Shown here: positions 61,713-64,000 of the stretch, one piece after another
Numbering within the stretch: the stretch's first letter is position 1
Layout of the letters: each line of letters opens with the position of its first letter
Source: Protopterus annectens
Lineage: Eukaryota > Chordata > Ceratodontiformes > Protopteridae
Direction of reading: 5' to 3'
Assembly: GCF_019279795.1 (NCBI RefSeq)
Contig: NC_056729.1
Coordinates: 1,865,081,061 to 1,865,145,060 of the forward strand
DNA length: 64,000 bases
The notes under the pieces: model-generated
Seen by the model: only the letters and a program-made list of their open reading frames with translations
Database searches by the model: none
Told to the model about the DNA's origin: nothing
Position numbers and translations under genes: made by a program

Positions 61713-62185
61713 GGGTCTATATTAGAACATCGAAATTTCACAATTTTGAATGTTCTAATATTGACCCACTTTCAGCGAACGCTGACAACATCAAACATTC
61801 AGAAAGTACAGTTGTGTACACTTACCATAAATGTAGATGTTCGAGCGTATTCACTGTTGCAGTCATTATATTTGGATAATCTGCTGGCAGGTTGCCCTCA
61901 GTCGGCCTGATTAACAAAGTCTTGGGTCCTGCGTCGGTTGCTGTCCCTTTTTCCATGACGTCAGGTCATCAGGGGTATAAAACATGCACCCAACGCCATT
62001 ACATCAGTTTTTCTTGTCCCAGATGTCAGGTGCCCCCCTAATGGGGAGCAAATAAAATTAAAAACACAAAATTATACCTCCAACCAAAAGCAAATACACC
62101 AAAACACCAAAAAGGCTTTTAAGCATAGTAAAGGAAAGTAGAGGTACAGCCAGAGAAAAGTAGGGGGCTGGAGGGAGGGTAAACA

Positions 62186-62283
62186 GGACTGCAACAGTGA
62201 ATACACTCGAACATCTACATTTATGGTAAGTGTACACAACTGTACTATGTTCTTCGTGTTTCACTGTTGCAGTCATTACATTT
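62186..62283. repeat. DIRS D internal complementary region
   Basis: Same as 32898-32994: halves complementary to the two outer edges, meeting at ACTGTAC/TATGTTC. Confidence 0.85.
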
Positions 62284-62319
62284 GAGTAGATTCCCAAAGC
62301 TATGGTTGGGAGGAGGAGT

Positions 62320-63446
62320 TTATACAGCATTAGGGCCAGCTATAAGACCCTGCAAGACAGCAGTGGCAAAGCCAGCTCTGGATTTAGAGAAAATTGGTAA
62401 ATGATAATGCTTGGTGAAAGTATGTACAGAACTCCAGGTAGCAGCTTCTAGAATATCCCAGGTAGGAACACCTCTGAGAAAGGCTGCAGAAGTAGATGCA
62501 GCCCTGGTGGAGTGAGATCTGATCTCCTGGGGGATAGGTTTTCCATGGTGCTTATAGCAGAAATTAATGCAATGGCTTATCCATTTAGAAATGGTTTGTT
62601 TTAAAATAGCCTTCCCCTCTGCCCCTGCAGTAAATGCTACCAGCAATTGTTCAGATTTTCTTTGTGATTTAGTCCTGTCCAAGTAGAATCTAAGTTGTCT
62701 GTGCACATCCAAGGAATGCAAAATCCATTCCCCTTTGTTCTGTGGACTGGGACAGAAAGTTGGCAAATGAATGGACCGATTAAGAGCCACACTGGAAACC
62801 ACCTTGGGCATGAAGGATGGATTGGTCTGTCTGCATGAAAGATGATGAAAGGCTCCACTGCCATAAGGGCCTGTAATTCAGATATCCTTCTAGTTGAAGT
62901 GATTGCTAAAAGGAAGGCTGTTCTCCAAGAAAGAAATTTTAAGTCTGCAGTAGCAGCTGGCTCGAAAGGAGGTAGAGTGAGCTTCTCCAAAACAAAGTTG
63001 AAGTCCCAGGCAGGGGTAGGAGTTCTCCTGGGTGGTCTCAAGTTTTTTGCCCCTCTGAGATACTGCTTGAGCAGGGGATGAGAGAAGAGGGGTGGTTCTG
63101 TGTCATAGTGAGCTGAAATAGCTGAGGCGTGGATTTTAATAGAGGAAAAAGACAGGCCCTTGTGAAGCATCTCAGTTAAATATTACAAAATCTGAGGTAA
63201 ATTGGGCGCTGATGTGCTCATCCCTAAAGACTGGTTCCAGGCACAGAATCTTTTCCATTTGTCAGCATAAGACTTTCTAGTACTAGGTCTTCTTGCCTCC
63301 AAGATGACATCCATCACAGGTTTGCTGAGGGATAAGGGTGAATTTAAGTGATTAGCCAGGCTGCAAGGTTCAATGTTGGAAGCTGAGGGTGCAGAATTTG
63401 GTTCTCCTACTGAGACAGCAGGGACACTGTCTGAGGTAGGTGCCAT
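62320..63446 (-). pseudogene. DIRS D tyrosine recombinase, broken
   Basis: Keeps RRPSTRKSYADKWKRFCAW (where DIRS B has a stop), RRISELQAL, HSTRA and HTFTKHY. Damage: a stop after PQIL near 63183 shared with DIRS B, and a 13-bp loss near 62830 (GGTCTGTCTGC where DIRS B has GGTCCTGAGAGATACCCTG) that shifts the frame. The region at 62727 that is shifted in DIRS B is intact here. Confidence 0.86.
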
Positions 63447-63479
63447 GGAGATATTTGCGACAAACTGCGCAGGAGTGGG

Positions 63480-64000
63480 TATCAGTGTTGGCGCGGCCAG
63501 ACTGTAGTGATCAAAATCATTCTTGATTTGTCCTGTTTGACTTTTAGCAGAACTTTGGAGAGCAGAGGCAGAGGGGGAAAGGCATAGACTGATAGGTTTT
63601 TCCAGCTGAAGGACAGAGCATCCACTTTCCAGGCTTGTTTGTGGGGAGTCCTTGTGCAAAACTTGTCCAACTGGTAGTTCTGGGGGGAGGCAAATAGATC
63701 TATGTCTGGGCTCCCCCATTTCCTTGTCAGCATGTTGAAAATCCATGGTTCTAGTTTCCACTTGTATGGGTCCATGAGTTTTCTGCTTAGTCCGTCTGCC
63801 AGTGTATTGAATTTTCCTGGCAGGAATTGAGCTTATAGGTGCACTTGGTAGCTCAAGGCTGTGCTCCACAATGCCATGGTTAGTCTGCAGAGGGGGAAGG
63901 AATGTGTACCCCCCCCTGCTTGTTAATGTACCACATAACCGTGGTGTTGTCCGTCTTTAACATTAGTTGTCCTGGAAGAATGTAGTCCTTGAAGGCTGTC
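63480..64000 (-). pseudogene. DIRS D RNase H / methyltransferase-like, partial
   Basis: The end of the RT gene visible before the window edge: TDN and YINKQGG RNase H traces near 63900-63960, a frame change at a C-run (63909-63915), a stop near 63835, then DIDLFASPQN and YAFPPLPLL of the methyltransferase-like domain, ending at PRQH-stop. Confidence 0.82.

Larger units (their letters stand above)
58971..61794. repeat. Duplicated non-coding and LINE block, right part, copy 2
   Basis: Counterpart of 24086-26906. It contains the same LINE remnants, hairpin (61580-61712) and MITE-1 left terminus (from 61713). From 58971 to about 59500 nothing is recognised. Confidence 0.85.
61805..64000 (-). mobile_element. 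DIRS D: counterpart of DIRS B, runs off the window
   Basis: Same subfamily and very similar in sequence to DIRS B, with left terminal repeat (about 61850-62019), internal complementary region (about 62186-62283), recombinase, methyltransferase-like and RNase H parts. It shares with DIRS B the stop after PQIL and the Trp-to-stop change in PRQH-stop-YP, and has private damage of its own. The left flank ATTCAGAA is shared with DIRS B. Confidence 0.92.

Noticed and set aside
1..64000. tRNA, rRNA or host protein-coding genes
   Set aside because: None recognised on either strand. All convincing protein similarity belongs to mobile elements, although short exons of a host gene could be missed by eye.

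Overview
The window is repeat-dominated eukaryotic DNA with no host gene that I can support. Its mobile elements are DIRS-type tyrosine-recombinase retrotransposons, Penelope-like elements (PLEs) with GIY-YIG endonucleases, CR1/L2-like and L1/Tx1-like LINE fragments, and small DNA transposons (MITEs) with 8-bp target duplications. That mixture, with very long minisatellites and nested insertions, suggests a large vertebrate genome of amphibian or fish type. This is inference from element content; no single-copy gene pins down the species.

Layout. 1-7736 is a 71/72-bp minisatellite of about 108 units, already running at the window edge. 7737-10014 is non-coding sequence. 10015-24085 is a second minisatellite, about 327 units of 43 bp. 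24086-26906 is non-coding sequence with two reverse-strand LINE remnants, a hairpin and the left end of a MITE. DIRS A (26911-32506) and DIRS B (32516-39957) lie side by side on the minus strand, and B is interrupted by PLE-1 (35354-37218). 39958-45066 is the other half of the MITE, interrupted by the nearly complete PLE-2 (40319-44905). 45067-50896 is a patchwork of LINE pieces, a second MITE (45925-46546) and a PLE 3' part. A 500-N assembly gap (50897-51396) cuts off the 3' end of DIRS C (51397-56001). From 56004 to the window end the left part of the window recurs: the 71-bp array (only about 9 units), the non-coding block, exactly one 43-bp unit, the LINE/MITE block, and DIRS D, the duplicate of DIRS B.

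The window therefore holds two direct copies of a large duplicated segment. In copy 1 both minisatellites are greatly longer and DIRS A has inserted; copy 2 keeps the apparent empty site of DIRS A at 61794/61795. The best-preserved genes are the RT-RNase H-methyltransferase ORF of DIRS C (665 aa) and the tyrosine recombinase of DIRS A (385 aa). Most other element genes carry stops or frameshifts. DIRS parts work together as ORF1 (gag), RT/RNase H/methyltransferase, tyrosine recombinase, inverted termini and an internal complementary region, all of which are visible. The PLEs show RT, a Cys-rich linker, GIY-YIG, repeated termini and hammerhead-like motifs.
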